From Streptomyces sp. DH12 (GTDB lineage Bacteria > Actinomycetota > Actinomycetes > Streptomycetales > Streptomycetaceae): a DNA stretch of 64,000 nucleotides. Both the position numbers and the translations under genes were made by a program. The stretch is from NCBI RefSeq assembly GCF_020873895.1, contig NZ_JAHWGT010000007.1, positions 62,001 through 126,000 on the forward strand, in the 5' to 3' direction. The notes below the pieces were generated by a model. The model saw nothing but the letters and a program-made list of their open reading frames with translations. It was not told the DNA's origin and ran no database searches. Within the stretch, counting starts at the first letter, position 1, and the number at the start of each line of letters is the position of its first letter. Below are positions 42,128 through 53,738 of this stretch, in pieces.

Positions 42128-43153
42128 TCACCAGCTCGGCGGGCTGGCCAGGGAGCGGGCGAGGACGTCGTCGAGGGCGCGGGCCGTGGTCTCCACGTCG
42201 TAGTGGGTGTTGTCGATGATGGGCAGGCCCGACGCGTGCCAGCCGGCCATGCGGCCGTGGATGCCGGCGACCTCCTCGTCGGAGAGGCGGCGGTTGCCGG
42301 AGCGCTCGGCGTTGCGCTCCAGGACGATCTCCAGGCCGGGGAGGAGGACCACGGGCAGCAGGCCGGGGCCGACGTGGCGCTTCCAACCGCCGAGTCCGAC
42401 GACCGGTCGGTCGGGGAAGACGGCGTCGTCGAGGATGCAGGAGATGCCGTTGGCGAGGAAGTTCCGCGCGGCGAAGCCGCAGGTGCGGCGGGCCAGGCGG
42501 TACTGGGCCTCGGACTGGTCGTTCCACCCCGACTGGGGGTCGGCGAACCCGGAGCACACCCACTCGCGCACGTCGTCGAGGCTGATGTGGGCGGTGGGGA
42601 CGCGGCGGTGCTGCGCCCAGTACCGCGCGACGGTGGTCTTGCCGGCGCCCGCCGGGCCGATGAGGAGGACCGCGAGGGTGGCGGTGCCCGTCCCGGCGGT
42701 CGGGCCGGCGCCCGGCTCGGGGACCGGGGCGATGACCGGCGCGCCCGCCGGGAGCCGGACGTGGCCCGTCGCGTCGGGCGGGGGCGGCGCGGCCGGAGGG
42801 TGCGGGGCGGGGGGCCGTGACGTCCAGCCGCCGGGCGCCTGCCCGGGGTGCTGGGGCTGGTGCTGCGGCTGCTGGGGTGGCGGCGGCGCCTGCGGCACGT
42901 GACCGTGCGGGGGCTGGGGCGCGTGCCCGCCGTGGGGGCCGTGCGGCGCTTGGGGCGCGTGCGGGCCCTGGGGCGCGTGCCCGCCGTGAGGGCCGTGCGG
43001 GGCCTGGGGCGGGTGCTGGCCGTGGGAGCCGTGCGGGCCCTGGGGGGCGTGCGGGGGCGGCGGGCCGGGGTGGTGTGCCTGCTGGGCCCACCCGGCCGCC
43101 GCGTTCCCCGGCTGGTGGGGCGGCGGCAGCGGAGCCCCCACTGCGTGCTGCAT
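42128..43153 (-). CDS. P-loop kinase-like protein with His/Pro/Gln-rich N-terminus
   Basis: Residues 1-165 are disordered and dominated by Pro, His, Gln and Gly in irregular PQGPHGxHAPQ repeats. Residues 165-340 form a P-loop NTPase with Walker A IGPAGAGKTT, then SLDDVREWVCSG and ILDDAVFPDRP, resembling polynucleotide or shikimate-kinase-like AAA_33 proteins. It probably phosphorylates a small molecule or nucleic acid, but no substrate is known. The ATG at 43153 is the first start in the frame after a stop, with GGAG upstream. It sits between pepP and aroQ. The His-rich part could bind metals. Confidence 0.75.
   Translation of the reverse strand: MQHAVGAPLPPPHQPGNAAAGWAQQAHHPGPPPPHAPQGPHGSHGQHPPQAPHGPHGGHAPQGPHAPQAPHGPHGGHAPQPPHGHVPQAPPPPQQPQHQPQHPGQAPGGWTSRPPAPHPPAAPPPPDATGHVRLPAGAPVIAPVPEPGAGPTAGTGTATLAVLLIGPAGAGKTTVARYWAQHRRVPTAHISLDDVREWVCSGFADPQSGWNDQSEAQYRLARRTCGFAARNFLANGISCILDDAVFPDRPVVGLGGWKRHVGPGLLPVVLLPGLEIVLERNAERSGNRRLSDEEVAGIHGRMAGWHASGLPIIDNTHYDVETTARALDDVLARSLASPPSW
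42900..43075. repeat. Degenerate coding repeats for PHGxHAPQ units
   Basis: Within the P-loop gene, the plus strand shows recurring blocks such as GGGGCGCGTGC, GCCGTGCGG and GGGCCCTGGGG, spaced by multiples of 3 bases. They encode the Pro/His/Gly/Gln repeats of the disordered N-terminus and probably arose by slippage. Confidence 0.6.
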
Positions 43154-43223
43154 CCGGTGCCACTCCGTCTCGTACGACTGACGCTGATCGGGCGGCCGTT
43201 CGGGGCGCCCGCCATCGAACCGT

Positions 43224-43263
43224 ACCCTCCCGCGCCGTCAGACGGTGAACGGCCCGGGAGGGT
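43224..43263 (-). terminator. Compound hairpin after aroQ
   Basis: ACCCTCCCG (43224-43232) pairs with CGGGAGGGT (43255-43263) around an inner CCGT/ACGG stem (43235-43238 with 43242-43245). It starts 13 bp beyond the aroQ stop and separates the aro genes from the P-loop gene. Confidence 0.7.
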
Positions 43264-43275
43264 TCCGGCTGGCCC

Positions 43276-46524
<3,249 letters not shown>

Positions 46525-46681
46525 CGGTGCTCCTTCTCTCGGGCCGGATCTGCGGACGGCTCGGCCGGTACGCGGCCCGCGCCTCCACCCCCGATCCTCC
46601 CATGTCCGTCCACCCGTCAGGCCGCCGTCCCAGGTTCCGGACAGCGGTACGGGCACGGCGCTGCGGTGACACCGCCGTCCG

Positions 46682-46710
46682 CCACCGCGGAGGGCGTCGC
46701 TCCGCGGTGG
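46682..46710 (-). terminator. aroE terminator hairpin
   Basis: CCACCGCGGAG (46682-46692) pairs with CTCCGCGGTGG (46700-46710), an 11-bp stem with a 7-base loop. It starts 10 bp beyond the aroE stop and isolates the mltG-aroE unit from aroC. Confidence 0.8.
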
Positions 46711-46719
46711 GGCGGTGGG

Positions 46720-47598
46720 CTACCGCGCGGCGGCGCGCAGGGCCGACTCCCCCGCCTCCCGCATCGCGCGCAGCGGGGCCGGGGCGCTTCCGGTCATCTG
46801 CTCGACCTGGAGGACCGCCTGGTGGACGAGGAGGTCGAGGCCGCCCACCACCCGGCCGGACCGGGCGGACCAGGCGGCCGCGAGCGGTGTGGGCCAGGGG
46901 TCGTACAGCACGTCGAAGAGGGTGCCCGGCCGCTCCGGCACGTGCGCGGCGAGGGCGTCGGTGGTGCCGGCCGGGGTGGTCGCTACGACGAGGGGCGCGG
47001 TGAGCGCGCGGGGCGCGTCCGCCCAGTCGGCGGTGCGCACCTCCACCCCGAGCCGCTCGCCCCAGCCGCGCATCTCGTCGGCGCGGGCGGCGCTGCGCAC
47101 GTAGGCGGTGACGGGCCCGGCGCAGACGCGGGCGAGGGCGGCGAGGGCGGAGGAGGCGGTGGCCCCCGCGCCGAGCACCGCGGCCTCCTCGACCTTCTCC
47201 ACGCCGCGCTCCCCCAGGGCGGCGATCATGCCGGGGATGTCGGTGTTGTCGCCGACGCGGCGGCCGTCGCCCGTGACGACGACGGTGTTGACGGCCTCCA
47301 CCGAGCGGGCCGTGTCGCTGACCGCGTCGAGCAGCGGGATGACGGCGCGCTTGAGCGGCATGGTGAGCGACAGGCCGGCCCAGGAGGCGTCGAGCCCCTC
47401 GAAGAAGCCGGGCAGGGCCGCCTCGTCGACCTCGAACCGGCCGTACGTCCAGTCGGTCAGCCCGAGCTCGGCGTAGGCGGCGCGGTGCAGGACCGGGGAG
47501 AGCGAGTGGGCGATGGGAGAGCCCAGGACCGCCGCCCTGCGCGGCCCGCCGGCCCCGCCCCCGCCGGCACCCCGCCCGTCAGCCCCCCTGGTTGTCAT
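46720..47598 (-). CDS. aroE: Shikimate dehydrogenase
   Basis: The 292-residue NADP-dependent enzyme reduces 3-dehydroshikimate. The substrate site has GSPIAHSLSPVLHRAAY, the catalytic Lys in LTMPLKRAVIPL and DNTDIPGM. The cofactor loop AVLGAGATASSAL follows. A Gly/Ala-rich stretch of about 20 residues precedes the core. The ATG at 47598 lies 20 bp inside mltG, so the two are coupled. A common family variant (quinate/shikimate dehydrogenase) is not excluded. Confidence 0.93.
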   Translation of the reverse strand: MTTRGADGRGAGGGGAGGPRRAAVLGSPIAHSLSPVLHRAAYAELGLTDWTYGRFEVDEAALPGFFEGLDASWAGLSLTMPLKRAVIPLLDAVSDTARSVEAVNTVVVTGDGRRVGDNTDIPGMIAALGERGVEKVEEAAVLGAGATASSALAALARVCAGPVTAYVRSAARADEMRGWGERLGVEVRTADWADAPRALTAPLVVATTPAGTTDALAAHVPERPGTLFDVLYDPWPTPLAAAWSARSGRVVGGLDLLVHQAVLQVEQMTGSAPAPLRAMREAGESALRAAAR

Positions 47599-49525
47599 TG
47601 AACTTGTCCTTCAGCTTGAGGAAGTCGTCGTGCGTCTTCGCGAACTCCGTCTTGTGCATGCCGTCGGTCGCGACGAAGTACATCCAGCCGTCCGAGGTCG
47701 GTTCGAGCGCCGCCGCGAGGGCCTCCGCGCCGGGGTTGCCGATCGGACCGGGCGTGAGACCCCGGTGGTAGTACGTGTTGTACGGGTCCGGGTTGCTGTT
47801 GATCTCGGACTCGCTGATCTTGATCTCGCTCTGGCCCCGCAGGTAGTTGAAGGCCGAGTCGAACTGGAGCTTCTGGTTGGTCTCGGTGTTGTCGGGCTTG
47901 AGCCGGTTGTAGACGACCTCGCTCATCTTGCGGAAGTCGTCCTCGGTCTTGCCCTCCGCCTGGACGAGGCTCGCCACCGTGATCAGCTCCCACGGGCTCT
48001 TGAGCCCGAGGCCCTTCGCCTTGGCGGCCAGGTCGACCTTGCCGTACTCGCTGTTGGCGCGGGTGACCATCCGCTTCAGCACGTCCTCGGGCTTGTTGCC
48101 CTTGGCGACCGGGTAGTCGGCGGGGAAGAGGAAGCCCTCCAGCGGGTCCTTGACGTTCGGGTGGCCGGTCGCCCACGCGGGCAGGCCGAGGGTGCCGGCC
48201 TTCTCCAGGGCGGTCTTCTTCGTCGTCCCGGGCGCCAGCTCCAGGCGCTTGTCGATCTGCTCGTACACCCAGGCGTTGCGGCGGCCCTCGGGGATGATGA
48301 GGACGTTGCGGCTCTTGGGGCTGAGCATGGCCTCGACGGCGGACGCGGCGGACATGCCCTTCTGCAGGGTGTAGAAGCCCGGCTGGATGGACAGGCCCTT
48401 GGGGTTCTTCTCCTGCGCCGTGACGAAGGCGTCGACGCTCTTGACGACGCCCGCCTTCAGCAGGATGCCGCCGATCTCCGCGCCCACGGCGTCCTTGGGC
48501 ACCTCGACGGTGACCGCCTCGCCGGTGCCCGTGCCCGTGAAGTCGGGTGAGGGGCCGAAGCGGTCCTGCCAGAACTGGTAGCCGAAGTAGCCCACGCCGC
48601 CGAGGCCGCCCGCGAGGACGAGCGCGACGAACAGGCAGGCCACGCCGTTGCGGCTCTTGCGCTTCTTGGTCCGGCCGCGGCTCTCGCGCGCGGCGCGGCG
48701 GCTCTCGGCCGGCTCGTCGTCGTACCCGCCGTCGTGGTCGTCGGAGCCGTCAGCGCCGTCGTCCCGGCCGTCGCGGCCGGCGTCGTCACCGCCGTCCCGG
48801 CCCGCGTCGTCGTCGGGCCCGTCGAAGAAGCCGCGGCGCTCCTCCCGGGGGGCGTCTTCGCGCCACTCGCCGGTCCCGTCGTCCGCGTCCCGCCGGGGGT
48901 GCGCGTCGTGGGGGTGCGGCTCGGCGCGGCGCTGGCCGGGGGGCTGCGGCGGCGGGTACGCCTCGGGGGTGCTGTACGGGTCGGCGCCCTGGCCGCCGTA
49001 GGGGTCGGCGGGGGGCGGGGGGCCGTAGGCCATGGCGGCCGGCTGTCCGGTGCCGGTGTCCCAGCCGCCGCCGTACTGCTGCCCGCCGTGGGTTCCACCG
49101 TCGTACTGCTGGGCGCCGTGCGTCCCACCGTCGTACTGCTGCCCGCCGTGGGTTCCACCGTCGTACTGCTGGGCGCCGTGCGTCCCGGGGCCGTACTGCT
49201 GTCCGCCGTGGGTTCCCGTGTCGTACTGCTGTCGGGCGTGGGCGCCCGTGTCGTACGGCTGGGCGTGGCCGGATCCGTACTGCCGGTCCTGGGCGCCGGT
49301 GCCGTACGGGTCGCCGCCCGGGGTCCCGGTGTCGTACGGGCGGCCCGCCTCGTCGTGGCCCTGTCCGGCGTATCCCTGCTGGTAGGCGTCCTGGTGACCG
49401 CCGTACTGCGGCTGCTGCTGGTAGTGGGCGCCTCCGGCCTGCTGACCGCCCCAGCCCTGGTCCCCGTACAGGGGGTCCTCGGGGTGCCAGGGCTGGGAGC
49501 CGGGGTTCCGGCCGTACTCAGTCAT
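47579..49525 (-). CDS. mltG: Endolytic transglycosylase MltG with repetitive N-terminal cytoplasmic region
   Basis: The 648-residue membrane protein cleaves nascent peptidoglycan. A cytoplasmic region of about 290 residues comes first, then one transmembrane helix (about 291-315, VACLFVALVLAGGLGGVGYF). An extracellular LysM-like segment and the YceG catalytic domain follow. The catalytic Glu is about residue 524 in LVQAEGKTEDDF, followed by EVVYNRL. The cytoplasmic part has at least five 10-residue repeats of the type QQYDGGTHGG/A and acidic stretches. It is longer than in most bacteria but extended N-termini occur in Streptomyces. Genes before and after are ruvX and aroE. Confidence 0.92.
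   Translation of the reverse strand: MTEYGRNPGSQPWHPEDPLYGDQGWGGQQAGGAHYQQQPQYGGHQDAYQQGYAGQGHDEAGRPYDTGTPGGDPYGTGAQDRQYGSGHAQPYDTGAHARQQYDTGTHGGQQYGPGTHGAQQYDGGTHGGQQYDGGTHGAQQYDGGTHGGQQYGGGWDTGTGQPAAMAYGPPPPADPYGGQGADPYSTPEAYPPPQPPGQRRAEPHPHDAHPRRDADDGTGEWREDAPREERRGFFDGPDDDAGRDGGDDAGRDGRDDGADGSDDHDGGYDDEPAESRRAARESRGRTKKRKSRNGVACLFVALVLAGGLGGVGYFGYQFWQDRFGPSPDFTGTGTGEAVTVEVPKDAVGAEIGGILLKAGVVKSVDAFVTAQEKNPKGLSIQPGFYTLQKGMSAASAVEAMLSPKSRNVLIIPEGRRNAWVYEQIDKRLELAPGTTKKTALEKAGTLGLPAWATGHPNVKDPLEGFLFPADYPVAKGNKPEDVLKRMVTRANSEYGKVDLAAKAKGLGLKSPWELITVASLVQAEGKTEDDFRKMSEVVYNRLKPDNTETNQKLQFDSAFNYLRGQSEIKISESEINSNPDPYNTYYHRGLTPGPIGNPGAEALAAALEPTSDGWMYFVATDGMHKTEFAKTHDDFLKLKDKFNDNQGG
49072..49260. 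repeat. 30-bp tandem repeats in mltG coding for QQYDGGTHGG units
   Basis: About six 30-bp units are arranged in a 60-bp higher-order period. Bases 49081-49140 and 49141-49200 differ only in a short stretch near 49187-49191, and 49201-49260 is a more diverged copy. The reading frame is kept throughout. The near identity of neighbouring copies points to recent expansion. Confidence 0.9.
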
Positions 49526-49626
49526 CGATCCCCAAACAGCCGTGAGGCTTCCGGGAGGTCCGCCTCTACGTCGTACGGCAGCTGTTCGAACGCCACCGCA
49601 TCGCGCGGAACGTTACCGTATCGCGA

Positions 49627-50100
49627 TCAGATGACCACTTCGACGCCCTCACCGGGCGGATTACCCGATACCCGTTCGGACTCAAGAGCGTTCTGCAGGA
49701 TGATCACAGCGGCGGCCTGGTCGATGACCGAGCGGCCCTTCTTCGACCGCACGCCCGAGGCACGCAGCCCCTGGGTGGCGGAGACCGTGGTCATCCGCTC
49801 GTCGACCAGCCTCACGGAGACGGGGGCGACGCCCTTGGCCAGCTCCCGGGCGAAGGCACGGACCTTGGCGGCCGCCGGGCCCTCGCCCCCGTTGAGGGAG
49901 CGGGGCAGTCCGACGACGACCTCGATCGGCTCGTACTCCTCGACCAGCTGCCGCAGCCGCCGGTGGGCGGCCGGGACGTCACGTCCCGGCACGGTCTCCA
50001 CCGGCGTGGCGAGGACCCCGTCGGGGTCGCACGAGGCGACCCCGATCCGGGCGTCCCCGACGTCGACCGCCAGTCGGCGTCCGCGTCGCATCGCGTTCAT
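49627..50100 (-). CDS. ruvX: YqgF/RuvX Holliday junction resolvase-like nuclease
   Basis: The 157-residue RNase H-fold protein has RLAVDVGDARIGVASCDPDG, IEVVVGLPRSLNG, VRLVDERMTT and the final Asp in DQAAAVIILQ. The family acts in pre-16S rRNA maturation and possibly recombination. The ATG at 50100 overlaps the alaS stop as ATGA; a second ATG three codons later is the alternative. The alaS-ruvX-mltG order is common among bacteria. Confidence 0.94.
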   Translation of the reverse strand: MNAMRRGRRLAVDVGDARIGVASCDPDGVLATPVETVPGRDVPAAHRRLRQLVEEYEPIEVVVGLPRSLNGGEGPAAAKVRAFARELAKGVAPVSVRLVDERMTTVSATQGLRASGVRSKKGRSVIDQAAAVIILQNALESERVSGNPPGEGVEVVI

Positions 50101-52769
50101 CAGGCCGTCTCGGCGACCAGGCGCTCGACGGCCTCGACGGCGGCGCCGACGGCGTGCGGGTCCTGGCCGCCGCCCTGAGCGACGTCCGGCTTGCCGCCAC
50201 CGCCGCCGCCGAGGGTCTTGGCCGCGGTGCGGACCAGGTCGCCGGCCTTGAGGCCGCGCTCGCGGGCGGCCTCGTTGGTGGCGATCACGGTCAGCGGGCG
50301 GCCGCCCGAGGTGGAGAAGAGGGCGACGACGGCCGGGCGGTCGCCCGGGATCCGGCCGCGGACGTCGAGGACCAGCCTGCGCAGGTCGTCGGCGCCGGTG
50401 CCGTCCGGGACCTGGCCGGTGACCAGCGCCACGCCGCGGACGTCCTTGGCGGACTCGGCGAGGCCGGCGGCGGCCTGGAGCACCTTCTCGGCGCGGAACT
50501 TCTCGATCTCCTTCTCGGCGTCCTTCAGCTTGCCGAGCATGGCGGAGATCTTGTCGGGGAGCTCCTCCGGGCGGCCCTTGACCAGCTCCTGGAGCTGGGC
50601 GACGACCGTGTGCTCCCGGGCCAGGAAGTTGTACGCGTCGACACCGACGAGGGCCTCGATGCGGCGCACGCCGGAGCCGATGGAGGACTCGCCGAGCAGC
50701 TTCACCAGGCCGAGCTGCGCGGTGTTGTGGACGTGGGTGCCGCCGCACAGCTCCTTGGAGAAGTCGCCGATGGTGACCACGCGGACCTTCTCGCCGTACT
50801 TCTCGCCGAACTCGGCGATGGCGCCCTGGCGCTTCGCCTCGTCGATCGGCATGACCTCGGCGTGCACGTCGAGCTCGCGGGAGAGCACCTCGTTGATCTT
50901 CTGCTCGACGTCCGTCATGACCGCCTGGGGGACGGCGGACGGCGAGCCGAAGTCGAAGCGGAAGCGGCCGGGCTGGTTCTCCGAACCGGCCTGGGCGGCC
51001 GTCGGGCCGAGCGCGTCGCGCAGCGCCCGGTGCGTGAGGTGGGTGGCGCTGTGGGCGCGGGCGATGGCGCGGCGGCGCCGGACGTCGATGGCGGCGTAGG
51101 CGGTGGCGCCCACGGTGACCTCACCGACCTGGACCGAGCCCTTGTGCACGGAGACGCCCGGGACGGGCTGCTGGACGTCGCGGACCTCGATGACGGCGCC
51201 GCTGTGCAGCCGGATGCGGCCGGTGTCGGCGATCTGGCCGCCTCCCTCGGCGTAGAACGGCGTGCGGTCGAGGACGACCTCGACGTCGTCGCCCTCCGAG
51301 GCGGCCGGCGAGGGGACGCCGTTGACGAGGAGGCCGACGACCGTCGTCTCACCCTCGGTGCTGGTGTAGCCGGTGAACTCGGTGGCGCCGGCGGAGTCGG
51401 CGATCTCGCGGTACGCGGTGACGTCGGCGTGTCCGGTCTTCTTGGCCTTGGCGTCGGCCTTGGCCCGCTCGCGCTGCTCCCGCATCAGGCGGCGGAAGCC
51501 GTCCTCGTCCACGGAGAGGCCCTGCTCGGCGGCCATCTCCAGGGTGAGGTCGATGGGGAAGCCCCACGTGTCGTGCAGGAGGAACGCCTTGTCGCCGGAG
51601 AGGACGGTGCCGCCGGCGGCCTTCGTCTCGGTGACGGCGGTGTCGAGGATGTTGGTGCCGCCCTTGAGGGCCTTCAGGAAGGCGGCCTCCTCGGCGAGGG
51701 CGACCGTCTCGATGCGCTTGCGGTCGGTCTCCAGCTCCGGGTACTGCTCGCTCATCGTCCGGATGACCGTGTCGACGAGCCGGCCGACGACCGGGCCGGT
51801 GGCGCCCAGCAGCCGCATGTTGCGGATGGCGCGGCGCATGATGCGGCGCAGGACGTAGCCGCGGCCCTCGTTGCCCGGGGTGACGCCGTCGCCGACGAGC
51901 ATGACCGAGGTGCGCATGTGGTCGGCGACGACGCGCAGGGACACGTCGCTGTCCTGGGCCTCGCCGTAGCGGACGCCGGTCAGCTCGGTGGCCTTGTCGA
52001 TGACGACCTTGAGGGTGTCCGTCTCGTACATGTTGCGGACGCCCTGGAGGATCATCGCCAGGCGCTCCAGGCCGAGGCCCGTGTCGATGTTCTTGCTCGG
52101 CAGGTCGCCGAGGATCTCGAAGTCCTCCTTCGAGGTGCCCTCGCCCCGCTCGTACTGCATGAAGACGAGGTTCCAGATCTCCACGTACCGCTCGTCGTTG
52201 ACGGCGGGGCCGCCCTCGACGCCGAACTCGGGGCCGCGGTCGTAGTTGATCTCGGAGCAGGGGCCGCAGGGGCCGGGGACGCCCATGGACCAGAAGTTGT
52301 CCTTCTTGCCCAGGCGCTGGATGCGCTCGGCGGGGACGCCCACGACGTCGCGCCAGATCTGCTCGGCCTCGTCGTCGTCCTGGTAGACGGTGATCCAGAG
52401 CTTCTCGGGCTCCAGGCCGTAGCCGCCGCGCGCGACCGGGGAGGTGAGCAGCTCCCAGGCGAGCTTGATGGCGCCTTCCTTGAAGTAGTCGCCGAAGGAG
52501 AAGTTGCCGCACATCTGGAAGAACGTGCCGTGGCGGGTGGTCTTGCCGACCTCTTCGATGTCCGGCGTGCGCACGCACTTCTGGACGCTGGTGGCGCGCG
52601 CGTAGGGCGGCTTGACCTCGCCGAGGAAGTACGGCTTGAAGGGGACCATGCCGGCGGGGACGAGGAGCAGAGTCGGGTCGTCCGCGATGAGCGACGCCGA
52701 AGGCACGACGGTGTGCCCGCGCTCCTCGAAGAAGCTCAGCCAGCGGCGGCGGATTTCAGCCGACTCCAT
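50100..52769 (-). CDS. alaS: Alanyl-tRNA synthetase
   Basis: The 889-residue class II synthetase has the catalytic core (1-370, with [20 protein letters not shown] and motif 2 near [19 protein letters not shown]). An editing domain follows with the zinc-binding [13 protein letters not shown] and [13 protein letters not shown]. The C-Ala domain with glycine-rich [15 protein letters not shown] ends it. It charges tRNA-Ala and clears mis-acylated Ser or Gly. The ATG at 52769 overlaps the upstream small gene. Confidence 0.98.
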   Translation of the reverse strand: MESAEIRRRWLSFFEERGHTVVPSASLIADDPTLLLVPAGMVPFKPYFLGEVKPPYARATSVQKCVRTPDIEEVGKTTRHGTFFQMCGNFSFGDYFKEGAIKLAWELLTSPVARGGYGLEPEKLWITVYQDDDEAEQIWRDVVGVPAERIQRLGKKDNFWSMGVPGPCGPCSEINYDRGPEFGVEGGPAVNDERYVEIWNLVFMQYERGEGTSKEDFEILGDLPSKNIDTGLGLERLAMILQGVRNMYETDTLKVVIDKATELTGVRYGEAQDSDVSLRVVADHMRTSVMLVGDGVTPGNEGRGYVLRRIMRRAIRNMRLLGATGPVVGRLVDTVIRTMSEQYPELETDRKRIETVALAEEAAFLKALKGGTNILDTAVTETKAAGGTVLSGDKAFLLHDTWGFPIDLTLEMAAEQGLSVDEDGFRRLMREQRERAKADAKAKKTGHADVTAYREIADSAGATEFTGYTSTEGETTVVGLLVNGVPSPAASEGDDVEVVLDRTPFYAEGGGQIADTGRIRLHSGAVIEVRDVQQPVPGVSVHKGSVQVGEVTVGATAYAAIDVRRRRAIARAHSATHLTHRALRDALGPTAAQAGSENQPGRFRFDFGSPSAVPQAVMTDVEQKINEVLSRELDVHAEVMPIDEAKRQGAIAEFGEKYGEKVRVVTIGDFSKELCGGTHVHNTAQLGLVKLLGESSIGSGVRRIEALVGVDAYNFLAREHTVVAQLQELVKGRPEELPDKISAMLGKLKDAEKEIEKFRAEKVLQAAAGLAESAKDVRGVALVTGQVPDGTGADDLRRLVLDVRGRIPGDRPAVVALFSTSGGRPLTVIATNEAARERGLKAGDLVRTAAKTLGGGGGGKPDVAQGGGQDPHAVGAAVEAVERLVAETA

Positions 52770-53113
52770 CAGTGGTCCTCATTCCGGTTGTACGAGTGGG
52801 TGGGGTACGGGTGCCCCCGGCGGCCGGGGGCGTCACCGCCCGGGCCGAGGGCCGTGCGTCGGGGGGCGGGGAGGGCCGGGTCGACCGGTGCGTCCAGTCC
52901 CAGTGCCTCTTCCAGCTCCGTCTCGCGCTGGAGCATTCCCGCGCGGACGTCGAGTGCGAACTCCTTGAGCCGGTGGCCGGTCTCGATCGCCTTGTCGGCG
53001 GCCTGCGCGGCCAGGCTCTCGGGGGTGAGCTGCCTGAGCTTGCGGTTGACCTTGGTGGTGGCCCACGCGCCGGCGGCCGCGCCGGCGGTGAACCAGAATG
53101 CCCGGCGGAACAT
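52769..53113 (-). CDS. DUF6167-like small membrane-associated protein
   Basis: The 114-residue protein begins [20 protein letters not shown], one short membrane segment. An amphipathic helical region follows ([18 protein letters not shown]), then a disordered Pro/Arg-rich tail. I recall such proteins as DUF6167 beside alaS in Streptomyces; function is unknown. ATGA overlap with alaS and an 8-bp gap to the DUF948 gene place it in the same operon. Confidence 0.8.
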   Translation of the reverse strand: MFRRAFWFTAGAAAGAWATTKVNRKLRQLTPESLAAQAADKAIETGHRLKEFALDVRAGMLQRETELEEALGLDAPVDPALPAPRRTALGPGGDAPGRRGHPYPTHSYNRNEDH

Positions 53114-53121
53114 GTGTCGGG

Positions 53122-53568
53122 TCAGCCCTTCCGGTTCCGGCCGCCGCGCGCCTTGGGCACCGTACGGCCGATGATGACGGTGCGCCTGGTCCGTCCGCGC
53201 TCGCGCTCGGCGGGGCGCTCGGCCTTGTCACGGCCGAGTGCCCGGCGCACGCCGTAGCCGAACGCGGCGACCTTGACGAGGGGGCCGCCGAAGGTCGAGG
53301 CCACGGTGGAGGAGAGCGCGGAGGCGTTGGAGGTGACCTCCTGCACGTCCGAGGCGATCGCGTCGACCCGGTCGAGTTGGGTCTGCGCGGAGCGCACGGT
53401 CGCCGAGGCGTCGGCCAGCAGGGGAACCGCCTGCTCGGTCACGTCCGCCACGAGCCGGGTGGTCGCCCTGAGCGTCTGGGCCAGCCTCACCAGCACCACG
53501 GCCAGGAAGGACACCAGGATCGCCCAGAAGACGGCCACCAGGATCCCGGCAACCTCTCCACCGGTCAC
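53122..53568 (-). CDS. DUF948 domain membrane protein
   Basis: The 148-residue protein has one N-terminal transmembrane helix (about 5-28, VAGILVAVFWAILVSFLAVV). A coiled coil of about 80 residues follows (TQLDRVDAIASDVQEVTSNA), typical of DUF948 proteins related to general-stress or chemotaxis-like membrane coils. The C-terminus is basic (Arg/Lys-rich), possibly contacting nucleic acid or the membrane surface. The GTG at 53568 starts the operon that continues into alaS. Confidence 0.83.
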   Translation of the reverse strand: MTGGEVAGILVAVFWAILVSFLAVVLVRLAQTLRATTRLVADVTEQAVPLLADASATVRSAQTQLDRVDAIASDVQEVTSNASALSSTVASTFGGPLVKVAAFGYGVRRALGRDKAERPAERERGRTRRTVIIGRTVPKARGGRNRKG

Positions 53569-53699
53569 TGTGCACCGCTCTCTGCTCGTCGAAGCCCGTT
53601 GATTGTTCGGCAGCTGAAAAGTCGTCCTCCGAGCCTATCGCGCCCGTGGTCGCTCCCCGAACCGGATCCGCGGCCACCGGGCCGCCGCGACAAGGCCGA

Positions 53700-53729
53700 T
53701 TGTACGGAGAGCACCCTCGTGGGTACGCT
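53700..53729 (+). promoter_or_regulatory. Predicted promoter of a leaderless mRNA
   Basis: TTGTAC (53700-53705) and TACGCT (53724-53729) are separated by 18 bp. Transcription would start at about 53736-53739, at or next to the ATG at 53739, which lacks a ribosome binding site. This fits a leaderless transcript. Confidence 0.5.
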
Positions 53730-53738
53730 CCGTGTCCC

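Noticed and set aside
49081-49260. Repeat tract as a CRISPR-like array
   Set aside because: Units are contiguous 30-bp in-frame coding repeats without spacers, encoding QQYDGGTHGG in MltG.
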